Source of the DNA: Yersinia aleksiciae
GTDB taxonomy: Bacteria > Pseudomonadota > Gammaproteobacteria > Enterobacterales > Enterobacteriaceae
NCBI RefSeq assembly: GCF_001047675.1
Contig: NZ_CP011975.1
Location: forward strand, 2,768,073 to 2,832,072
Direction: 5' to 3'
Length of the DNA: 64,000 bases
Part shown: positions 44,393 to 54,392 of the stretch, piece after piece
Position numbering within the stretch: position 1 is the stretch's first letter
Layout of the letters: each line of letters starts with the position of its first letter
The notes under the pieces: model-generated
What the model was told of the DNA's origin: nothing
Seen by the model: the letters and a program-made list of their open reading frames with translations, nothing else
Databases searched by the model: none
Position numbers and translations under genes: made by a program

Positions 44393-45745
44393 TCAATTTA
44401 CGGGTATTAAGTAAGAGAAAGGCCCATCGACGAGAGCGGTCATCTCTACCTCGACGGTTTCGCCGTTATCTACCTCAGTAACTTTATCAATGTTGAAACG
44501 GCTGTGCGGCAGAAAAATTCGCTCTTGTTCTGCATCACCCAAAATTTCACTGATATCTGTGCTATTGGTTAGCCCTTCATGGTACTTAATCATATAGCTG
44601 ACGTTGATCTGACCCTCTTGCAAGTCGTCAGTTTTAAAATCATTGATGACCTCTTCATCTGAAGTTGTGCTGAAGAAAGGTTCAATATCAATGGTCGTAT
44701 CAGGCTTTATTTTGGCTAAAAACTCCGCTCTATTTCTTGTTTCGCCCCGGTATAATATACTGACATTGGATTCTTCAGGTGGTGGCGCATTATCTGATTC
44801 TCTTAAAGTGATATTCATATCCGAGTTTCTATCTAACGCATTATATACTTCGCTTATTTCTATTTGTAATTCAGGCGTGATATTCCCAGTGCGCATTGCC
44901 TCATTGATCTCTAAATAGCCGATCTCTTTATAGTGCCTCAGCGCATAGTATTCTCTAAAACTGACATGTTCATGGGCACTCGAACTATTATAGTTTTTTA
45001 TCTCATTTTCAATATCTAGCTCATTATTCTCTAATGTTATTCTGCTGTAGAGAGACTCTATTTCTTCTTTGGCACGGCTTATCTGCGCTTCGTTGATTGG
45101 CTCAATGCGATTAATAATATTGAGTTCGCCAATAGTCGCTTCTTCTGCCTCATTGCTATGTGTCGCTATAGTATCTTTGGTCAGGTTATCAGTATCAGGT
45201 TGTTCCAACCTGCTTCTTTTGCTGACGGGTTCCTCACTGATAAACGGCGGGCGCTCATCACCGAGAAGATAACCTATTTTCCCGTTAACGCGTTGCAGTC
45301 TGCCACTGATTTTGGGTTTGTTAGTGGCCGTGCCTGACAATGATAGGCTGTTCTCGTATTTAGCGTAGGTACTCGATTTGGTGGGTATTTTGCTGGTGAT
45401 TATCGGTTTAGCTGAAATGAGAGGTCTCGGTTTGGCTATGCCATTCGCCAGGTTTGGTCTGAACAGACTGATATTGAAACCTTCTGGTTGTGGCGCTGGC
45501 CCCATGCTCAGTAGCCCGGTAAACAACTCAAGTAAGATATCCCCAGTACTTTTTGGTGGAGGAACCCCCTGATTTCTAGGGACGTTTTTGCAGGGGTAGC
45601 CCCTTTCCCATTCACAATGTCTGGCCTGATAATCAGACCAACTCTCCTTATTTGAATACCATTGCGGTTGGGCCTCATAAGCGCGAGCCATATTAATTGA
45701 TAGAATAGCGGAAATGAATATAAGTATGCTTATGCACTTTGCCAT
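44393..45745 (-). CDS. Putative exported mono-ADP-ribosyltransferase toxin
   Basis: This 450-aa protein is not a family member I can name. It starts with a clear Sec signal peptide (MAKCISILIFISAILSINMARA, cut near residue 22). Residues about 55-200 are proline-rich and polar, with no fold I recognise. The C-terminal third matches the ADP-ribosyltransferase exotoxin pattern. A helical lead-in with REYYALRHYKEIGYLEINEAMR (residues 264-285) resembles the one before the PF03496 core. Then follow Arg333 in SILYRGE, the S-T motif FFSTTSD (Ser359-Thr361), and the bi-glutamate Glu406-x-Glu408 in AEQERIFLPHSRF. R / S-T / E-x-E is the arginine-modifying toxin signature. The gene is AT-rich against its neighbours and sits in an accessory insertion between lpdA and acnB. 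No immunity gene is apparent. Catalysis, target and route out of the periplasm are inference. Confidence 0.72.
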   Translation of the reverse strand: MAKCISILIFISAILSINMARAYEAQPQWYSNKESWSDYQARHCEWERGYPCKNVPRNQGVPPPKSTGDILLELFTGLLSMGPAPQPEGFNISLFRPNLANGIAKPRPLISAKPIITSKIPTKSSTYAKYENSLSLSGTATNKPKISGRLQRVNGKIGYLLGDERPPFISEEPVSKRSRLEQPDTDNLTKDTIATHSNEAEEATIGELNIINRIEPINEAQISRAKEEIESLYSRITLENNELDIENEIKNYNSSSAHEHVSFREYYALRHYKEIGYLEINEAMRTGNITPELQIEISEVYNALDRNSDMNITLRESDNAPPPEESNVSILYRGETRNRAEFLAKIKPDTTIDIEPFFSTTSDEEVINDFKTDDLQEGQINVSYMIKYHEGLTNSTDISEILGDAEQERIFLPHSRFNIDKVTEVDNGETVEVEMTALVDGPFSYLIPVN

Positions 45746-45908
45746 ATTAACCCCATGATTTTATTTTACCGATATATTCGTAGCCGAATCTTTCCGGCCG
45801 ATATAGGCTCTATATTTAATCGCTCACCGAGGGTTAATCAAGGAATGACAACTTACTGCATCGATATTTAATATGGGGGACTTAACAGTCAATGATTACC
45901 ACTATTTT

Positions 45909-46919
45909 TTATTCAGGATAGTTCCCTGCTCGTAATTGGCTGGGGGAGATATTAAAGGTGCGACGCAGCGCCGTGGCGAAATTGGCCGGGCTGGTGTATC
46001 CCGCAATGGTCGCAGCTTGATCAATACTGACACCCTCTTTTTTCAATGCCAGCATGGCGCGTTTCAAACGGCAATGGCGTAGATATTCAAATACCGTGAC
46101 GTGATAACTCTCACGAAAACGCCGCTGCAAGGTGCTGGGACTCATATTAATGGATTGCGCTAGCTGACTCATTGATAGATGGTCTGCCTCGCCATTTTCC
46201 AGCCAATCACGGACTTGTTGAATGCGATTTAACCCGCGTAATACGACTTTATTCTGCTGCTGGACTTGTTGCTCCAGTGAGCTAAAAGCTTCAATAATCA
46301 AACCGATGCATTGGGTTTCACAGCGTAAACGCGCCAGCGGTGTGGTATAAGGTGGCGCACTGGCGATTTGCTGGGCGATAGCTCGAGCCTGCACCGATGG
46401 CTGCCATAAATGAATCGCCAGATGCTGCTGCGTAAAGTTGTACAGCGTGTCCCACGCGCCATCCTGTGGCAGCAAATCGCCATATAGCCACTCGCGGTCA
46501 AAAGTCAGGGTTAGCGTGCGCTCGTGACTGTTATTTTTGCCGTGGCGGGTAAACAGGGTACTTTCAGTGAGTGAAACCAGTGAGGCATCGCCTTTTTCCT
46601 GCAAATGCAGCTGCTTACCACCAAAGGAGATATGGGCGCTACCATTGACCACTATTGCCAATTTGAGCGCCGGATTGAGCTGATTTTGTGTCTTGATATC
46701 ATAGAGATTAGTGACGTTCGCGGTATGTAAAATCAGATGCGGATTCAAGCGCAATACCTGAAAATCGCCAAATAATACCGGGTCAGTGGGTAATGACTTC
46801 GCACCGCTCAGCTGATAGTTGCTGGCAACCAAATTGGATTGCTGGACAATTTGGTCACGGTAAATCGGTTTGGATGAGGGGGAGACATTGCGTACCTTGT
46901 TTTTCTTCACCGCCGGCAT
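45909..46919 (-). CDS. AraC-family regulator, PchR-like, of the adjacent siderophore receptor
   Basis: The 336-aa protein has an N-terminal sensing domain (about residues 40-200) and two helix-turn-helix motifs in the C-terminal 100 residues. These are LSMSQLAQSINMSPSTLQRRFRE, then VSIDQAATIAGYTSPANFATALRR. The pattern is that of PchR/YbtA-type activators, which respond to the ferric siderophore they help import. It is transcribed divergently from a FepA-like receptor, with a Fur box in the shared 242-bp gap. The ADP-ribosyltransferase gene lies 163 bp downstream on the same strand. Confidence 0.87.
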   Translation of the reverse strand: MPAVKKNKVRNVSPSSKPIYRDQIVQQSNLVASNYQLSGAKSLPTDPVLFGDFQVLRLNPHLILHTANVTNLYDIKTQNQLNPALKLAIVVNGSAHISFGGKQLHLQEKGDASLVSLTESTLFTRHGKNNSHERTLTLTFDREWLYGDLLPQDGAWDTLYNFTQQHLAIHLWQPSVQARAIAQQIASAPPYTTPLARLRCETQCIGLIIEAFSSLEQQVQQQNKVVLRGLNRIQQVRDWLENGEADHLSMSQLAQSINMSPSTLQRRFRESYHVTVFEYLRHCRLKRAMLALKKEGVSIDQAATIAGYTSPANFATALRRTFNISPSQLRAGNYPE

Positions 46920-47050
46920 GATGACTCTCCACTAACATTGACGTGATGACTCGATTGAACTGATGGCAACATTGACTTTACAACAAACAGCTTTGCCGTT
47001 TAAACAAACCTTTTCTTGGGTTGCAAATGTAACAATTAGCCGGATGAATT

Positions 47051-47069
47051 GATAATGAAAATAATTATC
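47051..47069. promoter_or_regulatory. Fur box between araC-type regulator and receptor
   Basis: GATAATGAAAATAATTATC matches the 19-bp Fur consensus GATAATGATAATCATTATC at 17 positions. It lies 93 bp before the receptor start and 132 bp before the regulator start, so iron repression of both is expected. Confidence 0.88.
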
Positions 47070-47161
47070 AATCTTGTTCGTTTTTGTTGCCCCATGAATA
47101 GATTGGTAGAGATTTTCCTCTGCTGACATTTGCTGTGGGCTTTTGCATCGGGGAAAGTTTA

Positions 47162-49432
47162 ATGAACGTAACATGGCAACGGCGCTCGCTGACGACCTTA
47201 GCGAGTCTGATCAGCATTTGTCTCTCAACACCACTTTGGGCGCAAACCCAAGTGACAGACCAAACCGCGTCTGATACCGCCACTGAAAATAAGGCCACCA
47301 CTGGCGATACGCTGGTGGTCACGGCTCAGCAGCAAGTCCGTCAGGCACTGGGTGCCTCGACCATCACCGCAGAAGATATTCGCAAACGCCCTCCGGCGAA
47401 TGACCTGTCCGAAATTATCCGCACCATGCCCGGCGTCAATCTTTCCGGTAACTCCGCCAGCGGTCAACGCGGGAATAACCGCCAGATTGATATTCGTGGC
47501 ATGGGGCCGGAAAACACACTGATTATGATCGATGGTATGCCAGTTTCGAGCCGCAATGCGGTGCGCTATGGCTGGCGTGGCGAACGTGATACCCGTGGTG
47601 ATACCAACTGGGTTCCAGCGAATATGGTTGAGAAAATCGAAGTGTTACGTGGGCCGTCAGCGGCACGTTACGGTAACGGTGCCGCTGGTGGTGTGGTGAA
47701 TATCATCACTAAACAGCCGGACAAAGAGCTGCATGGTAGCTGGAACGCTTACATGAATGTGCCACAGCACAGTGAAGAAGGGGCGACTCGTCGTACTGAC
47801 TTCAGCCTGATGGGGCCGTTAAGTGATACCCTCAGTTTCCGTTTATACGGTGGCTACAATAAGACCGATGCGGATGACTGGGATATCAACCAAGGTCATG
47901 AGTCTGCCCGTACCGGTAATCAGGTTGGCACATTGCCAGCGGGTCGTGAAGGGGTGCGTAATAAAGATATCAACGGCTTATTACGTTGGGACTTCGCCAA
48001 AGGCCAATCACTGGAGTTCGAGGCGGGTTATAGCCGTCAGGGGAACATTTATACCGGTGATACACAAAATACCAACAGTAACGCCATTGTGCGCAGCTTA
48101 TACGGCGCTGAAACCAACCGCATGTACCGCGAGAACTTCTCAGTAACCCATCGTGGTTTTTGGGATAACGGCGTTAGCTCAACCTCTTACATTCAGTACG
48201 AAGAGACACGTAACTCACGCATTAACGAAGGGTTGGCTGGCGGTACGGAAGGCATATTCTCTAATAACAATTTCAATACTATCAAACTTGAGAATTATCT
48301 CGCTCACTCCGAAGTTAACTTGCCATTCGAACTGGGTGTCAATCAGGTGTTGACGGTGGGGGCGGAGTGGAACGATCAGAAAATGAATGATCCAAGCTCC
48401 AATACCCAAACCACCACCGAGGGCGGCAGCGTCAGCGGTCTGACCGGCACAGGGCGTGATACCCGGAGTTCCGCGCAGATAGCCTCCCTGTTTGTGGAAG
48501 ATAACATCGAGTTGACAGATACCACGATGCTCACCCCAGCACTGCGTTTTGATCATCACAGCACCGCAGGCAGTAACTGGAGCCCAGGGCTGAACCTGTC
48601 GCAGGAACTGGGTGATTACTTCACCATGAAAATGGGGATTGCCCGCTCCTATAAAGCCCCAAACCTGTACCAAACTAATCCTAACTACTTGTTATATAGC
48701 CGTGGTCAGGGCTGCTATGGCGGTGGCGGTAGCTGCTACCTGATGGGCAATGATTCACTCTCGGCTGAAACCAGCGTCAACAAAGAGATTGGATTTGAAT
48801 TCCATAACAATGACGGCATTATTGCGGGTATCACTTACTTCCGTAATGACTATCGCAATAAAATTGAGCCAGGTCTGGTCTCCGTCGGTACCGCCAGTGG
48901 CGGCACTGGTGCCTATGTTAACTCCGATATTTTCCAGTGGGAAAACGTGCCTAAGGCATTGGTTGAAGGGTTGGAAGGTAACCTGACTGTGCCAGTGACT
49001 GAAACGGTACAATGGAGCAGCAACCTGACCTACATGCTTGAATCAAAAAACAAAACCACCGGTGATTACTTATCGATCACTCCAGAGTTTACTCTGAACA
49101 GCTCACTGAGCTGGCAGGCAACGGATGATTTGTCACTGCTCTCAACGGTGACTTGGTATGGCCGCCAGAAACCGAAGAAATATGATTATCAGGGGCTGCC
49201 CGTTACTGGGACTGCACTCAATGAAGTTAGCCCGTATGCCATCTTTGGTTTGAGCGGTAGCTACACTCTGACCAAAAATGTCAGTGTGACCACGGGTATC
49301 GAAAACCTGTTCGATAAACGCCAGTTCCGTGCGGGTAATGCCCAGAGCGTCGTGGGTATCGCAGGGGCAGGGGCCGCAACCTACAATGAACCGGGGCGGA
49401 CGTTCTTTGTTAGCCTGAATACCCAGTTCTAA
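47162..49432 (+). CDS. FepA-like TonB-dependent catecholate siderophore receptor
   Basis: This outer-membrane receptor takes up a ferric catecholate, probably enterobactin or a relative. From ATG 47162 the product is 756 aa with a signal peptide ending near LWA/QTQ. The TonB box is GDTLVVTA. The plug domain has stretches nearly identical to E. coli FepA (GNNRQIDIRGMGPENTLI, RYGNGAAGGVVNIITK). A 22-strand barrel follows and the chain ends in Phe. A longer frame to 47135 adds nine residues that spoil the signal peptide. The Fur box upstream and divergent PchR-like gene fit iron and siderophore control. FepA versus PfeA/IroN cannot be settled from sequence alone. Confidence 0.93.
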   Translation: MNVTWQRRSLTTLASLISICLSTPLWAQTQVTDQTASDTATENKATTGDTLVVTAQQQVRQALGASTITAEDIRKRPPANDLSEIIRTMPGVNLSGNSASGQRGNNRQIDIRGMGPENTLIMIDGMPVSSRNAVRYGWRGERDTRGDTNWVPANMVEKIEVLRGPSAARYGNGAAGGVVNIITKQPDKELHGSWNAYMNVPQHSEEGATRRTDFSLMGPLSDTLSFRLYGGYNKTDADDWDINQGHESARTGNQVGTLPAGREGVRNKDINGLLRWDFAKGQSLEFEAGYSRQGNIYTGDTQNTNSNAIVRSLYGAETNRMYRENFSVTHRGFWDNGVSSTSYIQYEETRNSRINEGLAGGTEGIFSNNNFNTIKLENYLAHSEVNLPFELGVNQVLTVGAEWNDQKMNDPSSNTQTTTEGGSVSGLTGTGRDTRSSAQIASLFVEDNIELTDTTMLTPALRFDHHSTAGSNWSPGLNLSQELGDYFTMKMGIARSYKAPNLYQTNPNYLLYSRGQGCYGGGGSCYLMGNDSLSAETSVNKEIGFEFHNNDGIIAGITYFRNDYRNKIEPGLVSVGTASGGTGAYVNSDIFQWENVPKALVEGLEGNLTVPVTETVQWSSNLTYMLESKNKTTGDYLSITPEFTLNSSLSWQATDDLSLLSTVTWYGRQKPKKYDYQGLPVTGTALNEVSPYAIFGLSGSYTLTKNVSVTTGIENLFDKRQFRAGNAQSVVGIAGAGAATYNEPGRTFFVSLNTQF

Positions 49433-49991
49433 TCTCCATACCACTTGAATAACAGAAACCGCCGTTGACAACGTTGATTCGCGGGGATATGTGCTGAATG
49501 GGTCGTCACGGCGTAAGCCGTCGGATCGCCCATCGGTGCAGTCGCCCCGCCAATCACCGAGCTATAAATAAGGTTTGTCAGCAAGTTCAACAGTCGTTAT
49601 CGGCTGTTTCTGTTTCATTTTGCGCCATAATATTTTCCATTCGTCACTCCTCGCCCTAAAAGTCATACCGAAAGCACGAGACGCTCAGAGAGAGATGGTA
49701 TCCATTCATTGAATATGGGTATTATGCAAGGGCAGTTTTTGCAGATATTGCTCTACCGCAAGGGGCTAACTGAGAGCGGTTATCAATAGTTCAGGGGAAT
49801 GCTCTGCGCATAACGATTCAGCAAAAATTTAATGTTGCTTTTATGTGAACGAATTAACACTGAGTTCAAATACTGGTATGCTGGCTGAGCGAAACTGGGC
49901 GTCTTACCTTATACCTACTGCCTCAGTGATGATGGCTGGTGGCAACAGATAGCCTGGCAAAATAAATGACAATAAGAGCGAGGAGAGAGTC
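49433..49991. other. Receptor-acnB intergenic region (559 bp)
   Basis: The left 130 bp are richer in G+C and, on the minus strand, read through without stops as GGATAPMGDPTAYAVTTHSA; this may be a gene remnant but I recognise no family. The right part is AT-rich and holds the acnB promoter. TGTGA-ACGAAT-TAACA at 49844-49859 is a weak candidate CRP site. GGAGAGAGTC precedes the acnB GTG. Confidence 0.4.
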
Positions 49992-52589
49992 GTGCTAGAA
50001 GAATACCGTAAGCACGTAGCCGAGCGTGCTGCTGAGGGTATCGTCCCCAAGCCATTAGATGCGTCACAAATGGCCGCGCTGGTTGAATCATTAAAAAATC
50101 CGCCTGCGGGCGAAGAAGAATTCCTGCTTGACCTGCTGATTAACCGCGTACCACCCGGTGTTGATGAAGCCGCCTACGTGAAAGCGGGCTTCTTGGCTGC
50201 CATCGTCAAAGGCGATGCCCACTCCCCCCTGATTAATGCTGAAAAAGCGATTGAACTGCTTGGCACCATGCAAGGCGGCTATAATATTCATCCGCTGATT
50301 GATGCGTTAGATAATGAAAAGCTGGCTCCGATTGCGGGCAAAGCGCTGTCTCACACCTTGCTGATGTTTGATAACTTCTACGACGTGGAAGAGAAAGCCA
50401 AAGCAGGTAACCCGCATGCCAAGAAAGTGATGCAATCTTGGGCCGATGCCGAATGGTATCTCTCCCGCCCTGCGCTGGCAGAGAAAATCACGGTTACCGT
50501 ATTTAAAGTGACTGGTGAAACCAACACCGATGACTTATCTCCGGCCCCAGATGCCTGGTCACGCCCAGATATTCCACTGCATGCGCTAGCGATGCTGAAG
50601 AACGCCCGCGAAGGCATTCATCCGGATAAACCCGGTAGTGTTGGCCCGATCAAACAGATCGAAGAGCTGAACAAAAAAGGCTTCCCGCTGGCTTACGTCG
50701 GTGATGTGGTCGGCACCGGTTCTTCCCGTAAATCCGCCACTAACTCCGTGCTGTGGTTTATGGGCGACGACATCCCTTACGTACCGAATAAACGCGGCGG
50801 CGGTGTGGTGTTGGGCAGCAAAATTGCCCCCATCTTCTTCAATACCATGGAAGATGCTGGTGCACTGCCAATCGAAGTGGATGTTGCCAATCTGAGCATG
50901 GGTGACGTGATTGATATCTTCCCGTATCTGGGCGAAGTTCGTCGCCATGATACCGGTGAGATCTTAGCCACTTTCGAGCTGAAAACGGACGTGTTGCTGG
51001 ATGAAGTTCGTGCGGGTGGTCGTATTCCGCTGATCGTTGGCCGTGGCTTGACCACCAAAGCCCGCGAATCACTAGGTCTGCCAGTAAGCGAGGTATTCCG
51101 TGTGGCGAAGCCTGTTGCCAAAAGCAATAAAGGCTTCTCATTGGCGCAGAAAATGGTCGGTCGCGCTTGTGGCGTCACTGGCGTACGTCCGGGGGAATAC
51201 TGCGAACCTAAAATGACCTCAGTCGGTTCACAAGATACCACTGGCCCGATGACCCGTGACGAGCTGAAAGACCTGGCGTGTCTGGGCTTCTCGGCTGATT
51301 TGGTGATGCAGTCATTCTGTCATACGGCGGCTTATCCTAAGCCAGTTGACGTGACGACTCACCACACACTACCTGACTTCATTATGAACCGTGGCGGTGT
51401 CTCGCTGCGTCCAGGTGATGGCATTATCCACTCATGGCTCAACCGTATGCTGTTACCGGATACTGTCGGTACTGGCGGTGACTCCCATACCCGTTTCCCG
51501 ATTGGCATCTCCTTCCCAGCGGGTTCTGGCTTGGTGGCATTTGCGGCCGCAACAGGTGTGATGCCTCTAGACATGCCTGAATCGGTGCTGGTGCGCTTTA
51601 AAGGTGAAATGCAACCGGGTATCACCCTGCGTGATCTGGTTCATGCCATCCCTTACTACGCCATTCAGGAAGGGCTGCTGACGGTTGAGAAGCAAGGCAA
51701 GAAGAACATCTTCTCCGGCCGCATTCTGGAGATCGAAGGTCTGCCAGAGCTGAAAGTAGAACAAGCATTTGAACTGGCTGACGCCTCTGCGGAACGATCT
51801 GCGGCCGGTTGTACTATCAAACTGGATAAAGCGCCGATTACCGAATATCTGCAATCCAACGTGGTGCTGCTGAAGTGGATGATTGCTGAAGGTTACGGCG
51901 ACCGTCGTACGCTGGAGCGCCGCATCACTGGCATGGAGAGCTGGTTGGCGAATCCGAACCTGCTGGAAGGTGATGCAGATGCGGAGTACGCAGCCGTGAT
52001 CGAAATTGATCTGGCTGACATCACCCAACCGATTCTGTGTGCGCCAAACGATCCTGATGATGCTCGCCTGTTATCTGATGTGGCCAACAGCAAAATCGAT
52101 GAAGTCTTTATCGGTTCTTGCATGACCAACATCGGTCACTTCCGTGCTGCGGGCAAGTTGCTGGGTCAGCATAAAGGTCAACTGCCAACTCGCTTGTGGG
52201 TTGCGCCGCCGACGAAAATGGATGCCGCTCAACTGACTGAAGAGGGCTATTACAGCATCTTTGGTAACAGTGGTGCGCGCATTGAGATCCCCGGCTGTTC
52301 ACTGTGTATGGGCAACCAGGCGCGGGTCGCTGACGGTGCGACGGTGGTTTCTACGTCAACCCGTAACTTCCCGAACCGCTTAGGTACTGGGGCCAATGTT
52401 TATCTGGCTTCGGCTGAACTGGCGGCGATAGCCTCGCTGCTTGGTCATCTGCCAACACCTGATGAATACCAGACTTATATGGCTCAGGTTGATAAGACCG
52501 CTGAGGACACTTACCGTTACCTGAACTTTGATCAGTTGAGCCAATATACTGAAAAAGCTGACGGCGTGATCTTCCAAACCGCCGTCTAA
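49992..52589 (+). CDS. acnB: AcnB, bifunctional aconitate hydratase B / 2-methylisocitrate dehydratase
   Basis: AcnB interconverts citrate and isocitrate with a 4Fe-4S cluster and binds its own mRNA when the cluster is lost. The 865-aa protein starts at GTG 49992 ([17 protein letters not shown]) and has the E. coli length. Features are the N-terminal HEAT-like domain, the swivel domain ([12 protein letters not shown]), and cluster cysteines in [13 protein letters not shown] and the GCSLCMGNQ segment. Confidence 0.98.
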   Translation: MLEEYRKHVAERAAEGIVPKPLDASQMAALVESLKNPPAGEEEFLLDLLINRVPPGVDEAAYVKAGFLAAIVKGDAHSPLINAEKAIELLGTMQGGYNIHPLIDALDNEKLAPIAGKALSHTLLMFDNFYDVEEKAKAGNPHAKKVMQSWADAEWYLSRPALAEKITVTVFKVTGETNTDDLSPAPDAWSRPDIPLHALAMLKNAREGIHPDKPGSVGPIKQIEELNKKGFPLAYVGDVVGTGSSRKSATNSVLWFMGDDIPYVPNKRGGGVVLGSKIAPIFFNTMEDAGALPIEVDVANLSMGDVIDIFPYLGEVRRHDTGEILATFELKTDVLLDEVRAGGRIPLIVGRGLTTKARESLGLPVSEVFRVAKPVAKSNKGFSLAQKMVGRACGVTGVRPGEYCEPKMTSVGSQDTTGPMTRDELKDLACLGFSADLVMQSFCHTAAYPKPVDVTTHHTLPDFIMNRGGVSLRPGDGIIHSWLNRMLLPDTVGTGGDSHTRFPIGISFPAGSGLVAFAAATGVMPLDMPESVLVRFKGEMQPGITLRDLVHAIPYYAIQEGLLTVEKQGKKNIFSGRILEIEGLPELKVEQAFELADASAERSAAGCTIKLDKAPITEYLQSNVVLLKWMIAEGYGDRRTLERRITGMESWLANPNLLEGDADAEYAAVIEIDLADITQPILCAPNDPDDARLLSDVANSKIDEVFIGSCMTNIGHFRAAGKLLGQHKGQLPTRLWVAPPTKMDAAQLTEEGYYSIFGNSGARIEIPGCSLCMGNQARVADGATVVSTSTRNFPNRLGTGANVYLASAELAAIASLLGHLPTPDEYQTYMAQVDKTAEDTYRYLNFDQLSQYTEKADGVIFQTAV

Positions 52590-52615
52590 GCCGTTATATT
52601 CCGCACCAGCTAAAC

Positions 52616-52645
52616 AAACGGGGGGCCATTGGCCTCCCGTTTTTA
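52616..52645 (+). terminator. Terminator after acnB
   Basis: A 12-bp stem (52616-52627 with 52631-52642, one G-U) with a 3-nt ATT loop is followed by a T-run. Confidence 0.9.
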
Positions 52646-52739
52646 TTTAAAAAAACCACATTCTATTGATATTTTGCCGCTATTTATCGGCTTTGCGAGC
52701 TTGCGCCAAGTGAGTCTGCTAATAACGTTTAAACTCATA

Positions 52740-52797
52740 ATATGCCCTTTTTACTTGAGGCCGCTGCGGTGCTAGCGCCCCAATGACTTGGGTATAT
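52740..52797. repeat. Short ERIC remnant before yacL
   Basis: TATGCCCTTTTTACTTGAGG at the left and CCAATGACTTGGGTATA at the right resemble the two ERIC ends found elsewhere in this window, but the core is gone and only about 58 bp remain. Confidence 0.45.
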
Positions 52798-52817
52798 TGA
52801 CATCAGGAGAGCGTGCT

Positions 52818-53180
52818 ATGGACTATGAATTCTTGCGTGATTTAACCGGGCAAGTGCTCGTCAGATTCTCCATGGGGCATGAAGTGATCGGCCACTGGCT
52901 CAATGAGGAGATCAAAGGCGATCTGGCAAAACTGGATCAAATCGAAGCTGCCGCCATTGAAGTGAAAGGCAGTGAACGCCAGTGGCAACTGACGGGTCAT
53001 GAATATACCTTGTGGCTGGATGGTGAAGAAGTGATGGTACGGGCCAACCAACTGGATCTCGACGGCGATGAGATGGAGGAGGGCATGAATTACTACGATG
53101 AAGAGAGCCTTTGCCTGTGCGGCTTAGAGGATTTTCTCCTGGTATTGAAAGGCTACCGCGATTTCATCATTTCGAAATAG
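52818..53180 (+). CDS. yacL: YacL, UPF0231 family protein
   Basis: From ATG 52818, after an AGGAGAGCG ribosome binding site, the product is 120 aa starting [22 protein letters not shown]. It is acidic, with no membrane segment or signal, and matches the conserved UPF0231 family. No function is established. Its end overlaps the end of the convergent exporter gene by 14 bp. Confidence 0.93.
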   Translation: MDYEFLRDLTGQVLVRFSMGHEVIGHWLNEEIKGDLAKLDQIEAAAIEVKGSERQWQLTGHEYTLWLDGEEVMVRANQLDLDGDEMEEGMNYYDEESLCLCGLEDFLLVLKGYRDFIISK

Positions 53181-54054
53181 TCGCGCGGCTGGCAGACCAG
53201 CAGAGCAGCGAACCGACCACCACCATGGCGACCCCCGGCCAGAATGCGGCTGACGGTAGGGTATTGAGCCACAAGCTGGCAATCAGTATCGATAACAGTG
53301 GTGTGAAGTAAGAGAGGGCTGCGACCAGTGTGGCGTTGCCTTTCTTCATGGCAATATCCCAGCACACATAGGCCAGCGCGGTATTTGCCCCCATCAGCAG
53401 CAGTTCAAAAGTGGCGCGCGGAGTGAAATGCAACTTGCCGGGTGTCAGCATAAAGAACATCACCCATAAACAGAGCGCGCAGGCGAGCAGAAATAGCGGC
53501 AGCGCCCCCGGTCCTCGACTGTATAAACGCACTAAATTGGAGTAAGCCGCCCAGGTAAAAGCGGCGATCAGCGCCAGACTATAGGCCAGCGGGTTACTGC
53601 GGACATTGGTGCTCAGTGTTTTAATATCCAGCCCATTCCCACCACTGACGACCCAAATAACGCCAAACAGCGCTAAGGCGGCCCCCAACCAGAGCCACCA
53701 GCGTGCGCGAAGTTTGAGCAACGGCACAGCTAACAGCAGCGTCAAGCTCGGCCATAAATAGTTAATCAGGCCAATCTCCAGTGTCTGCTGGCGATCATTC
53801 GCCATACCAATCGCCAGTGCGAATGCCACCATATACACCACAAACAGCATGCCACAGCCATACAGATATGCGGGATGCTGCCCGCGCAAAGTCGGCTTAC
53901 CCGCCACCAGCCACACCAAAATCCCACTGACACTGTAAATAGCGGCCCCTGCGCCAAACGGCCCTAGGGTTTCAGCTAGCCCACGCGTCAAGGCGACACT
54001 CATGCTCCAAAGCAAGATCGCAATAATGCCATACAGGGTAGGGAGGCGGTTCAT
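53167..54054 (-). CDS. YddG-like DMT-family exporter (aromatic amino acids)
   Basis: From ATG 54054 the product is 295 aa with about ten hydrophobic segments and two EamA repeats. It resembles E. coli YddG, an exporter of aromatic amino acids, in length and in blocks such as [24 protein letters not shown] and [17 protein letters not shown]. Substrate is inferred from this likeness only. It is absent from the E. coli acnB-yacL-speD order and opens the third accessory insertion. Confidence 0.83.
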   Translation of the reverse strand: MNRLPTLYGIIAILLWSMSVALTRGLAETLGPFGAGAAIYSVSGILVWLVAGKPTLRGQHPAYLYGCGMLFVVYMVAFALAIGMANDRQQTLEIGLINYLWPSLTLLLAVPLLKLRARWWLWLGAALALFGVIWVVSGGNGLDIKTLSTNVRSNPLAYSLALIAAFTWAAYSNLVRLYSRGPGALPLFLLACALCLWVMFFMLTPGKLHFTPRATFELLLMGANTALAYVCWDIAMKKGNATLVAALSYFTPLLSILIASLWLNTLPSAAFWPGVAMVVVGSLLCWSASRATISK

Positions 54055-54392
54055 GGGCGGGGCAGCTTCCTTGTGCAACGTCAAACGGAGGAAATAGGAT
54101 CTTCTTATACATCGTCAATCAGGATGATGGGAATAGCCCAAGATCAATTATGAGCACGTTAACCCTATTAGCCCACTTATTCCACCGGGCGATTTACATT
54201 TTTTGATGGGGCGCTAATCATAAATAGTCGAAATAATAAGCTGTTAAAATATTAAATCAGCCAAACCACAATAAGATTTTCACCCCAAATTGCGTAGGCT
54301 AATGCGTGAGTTGTTCTCTCCGGCTCACGTGCTGTTTGCCTGTCAGATAGCGAGTTTGCTGATAACCCACGCAACACCAGGAAGGTGATCTT
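54055..54392. other. Upstream region of the CdiA-like gene
   Basis: This 338-bp AT-rich stretch separates the divergent exporter and the large exoprotein gene. AGGAAGGTGATCTT provides a strong ribosome binding site for the latter. No transporter (CdiB) gene, and no other open frame with protein features, is present. Confidence 0.6.

Noticed and set aside
45190..45240. Basic SKRSRL stretch (residues 175-180) in the ADP-ribosyltransferase candidate as a nuclear-localisation signal
   Set aside because: A single short basic run in a polar region is too common to support a host-targeting claim.
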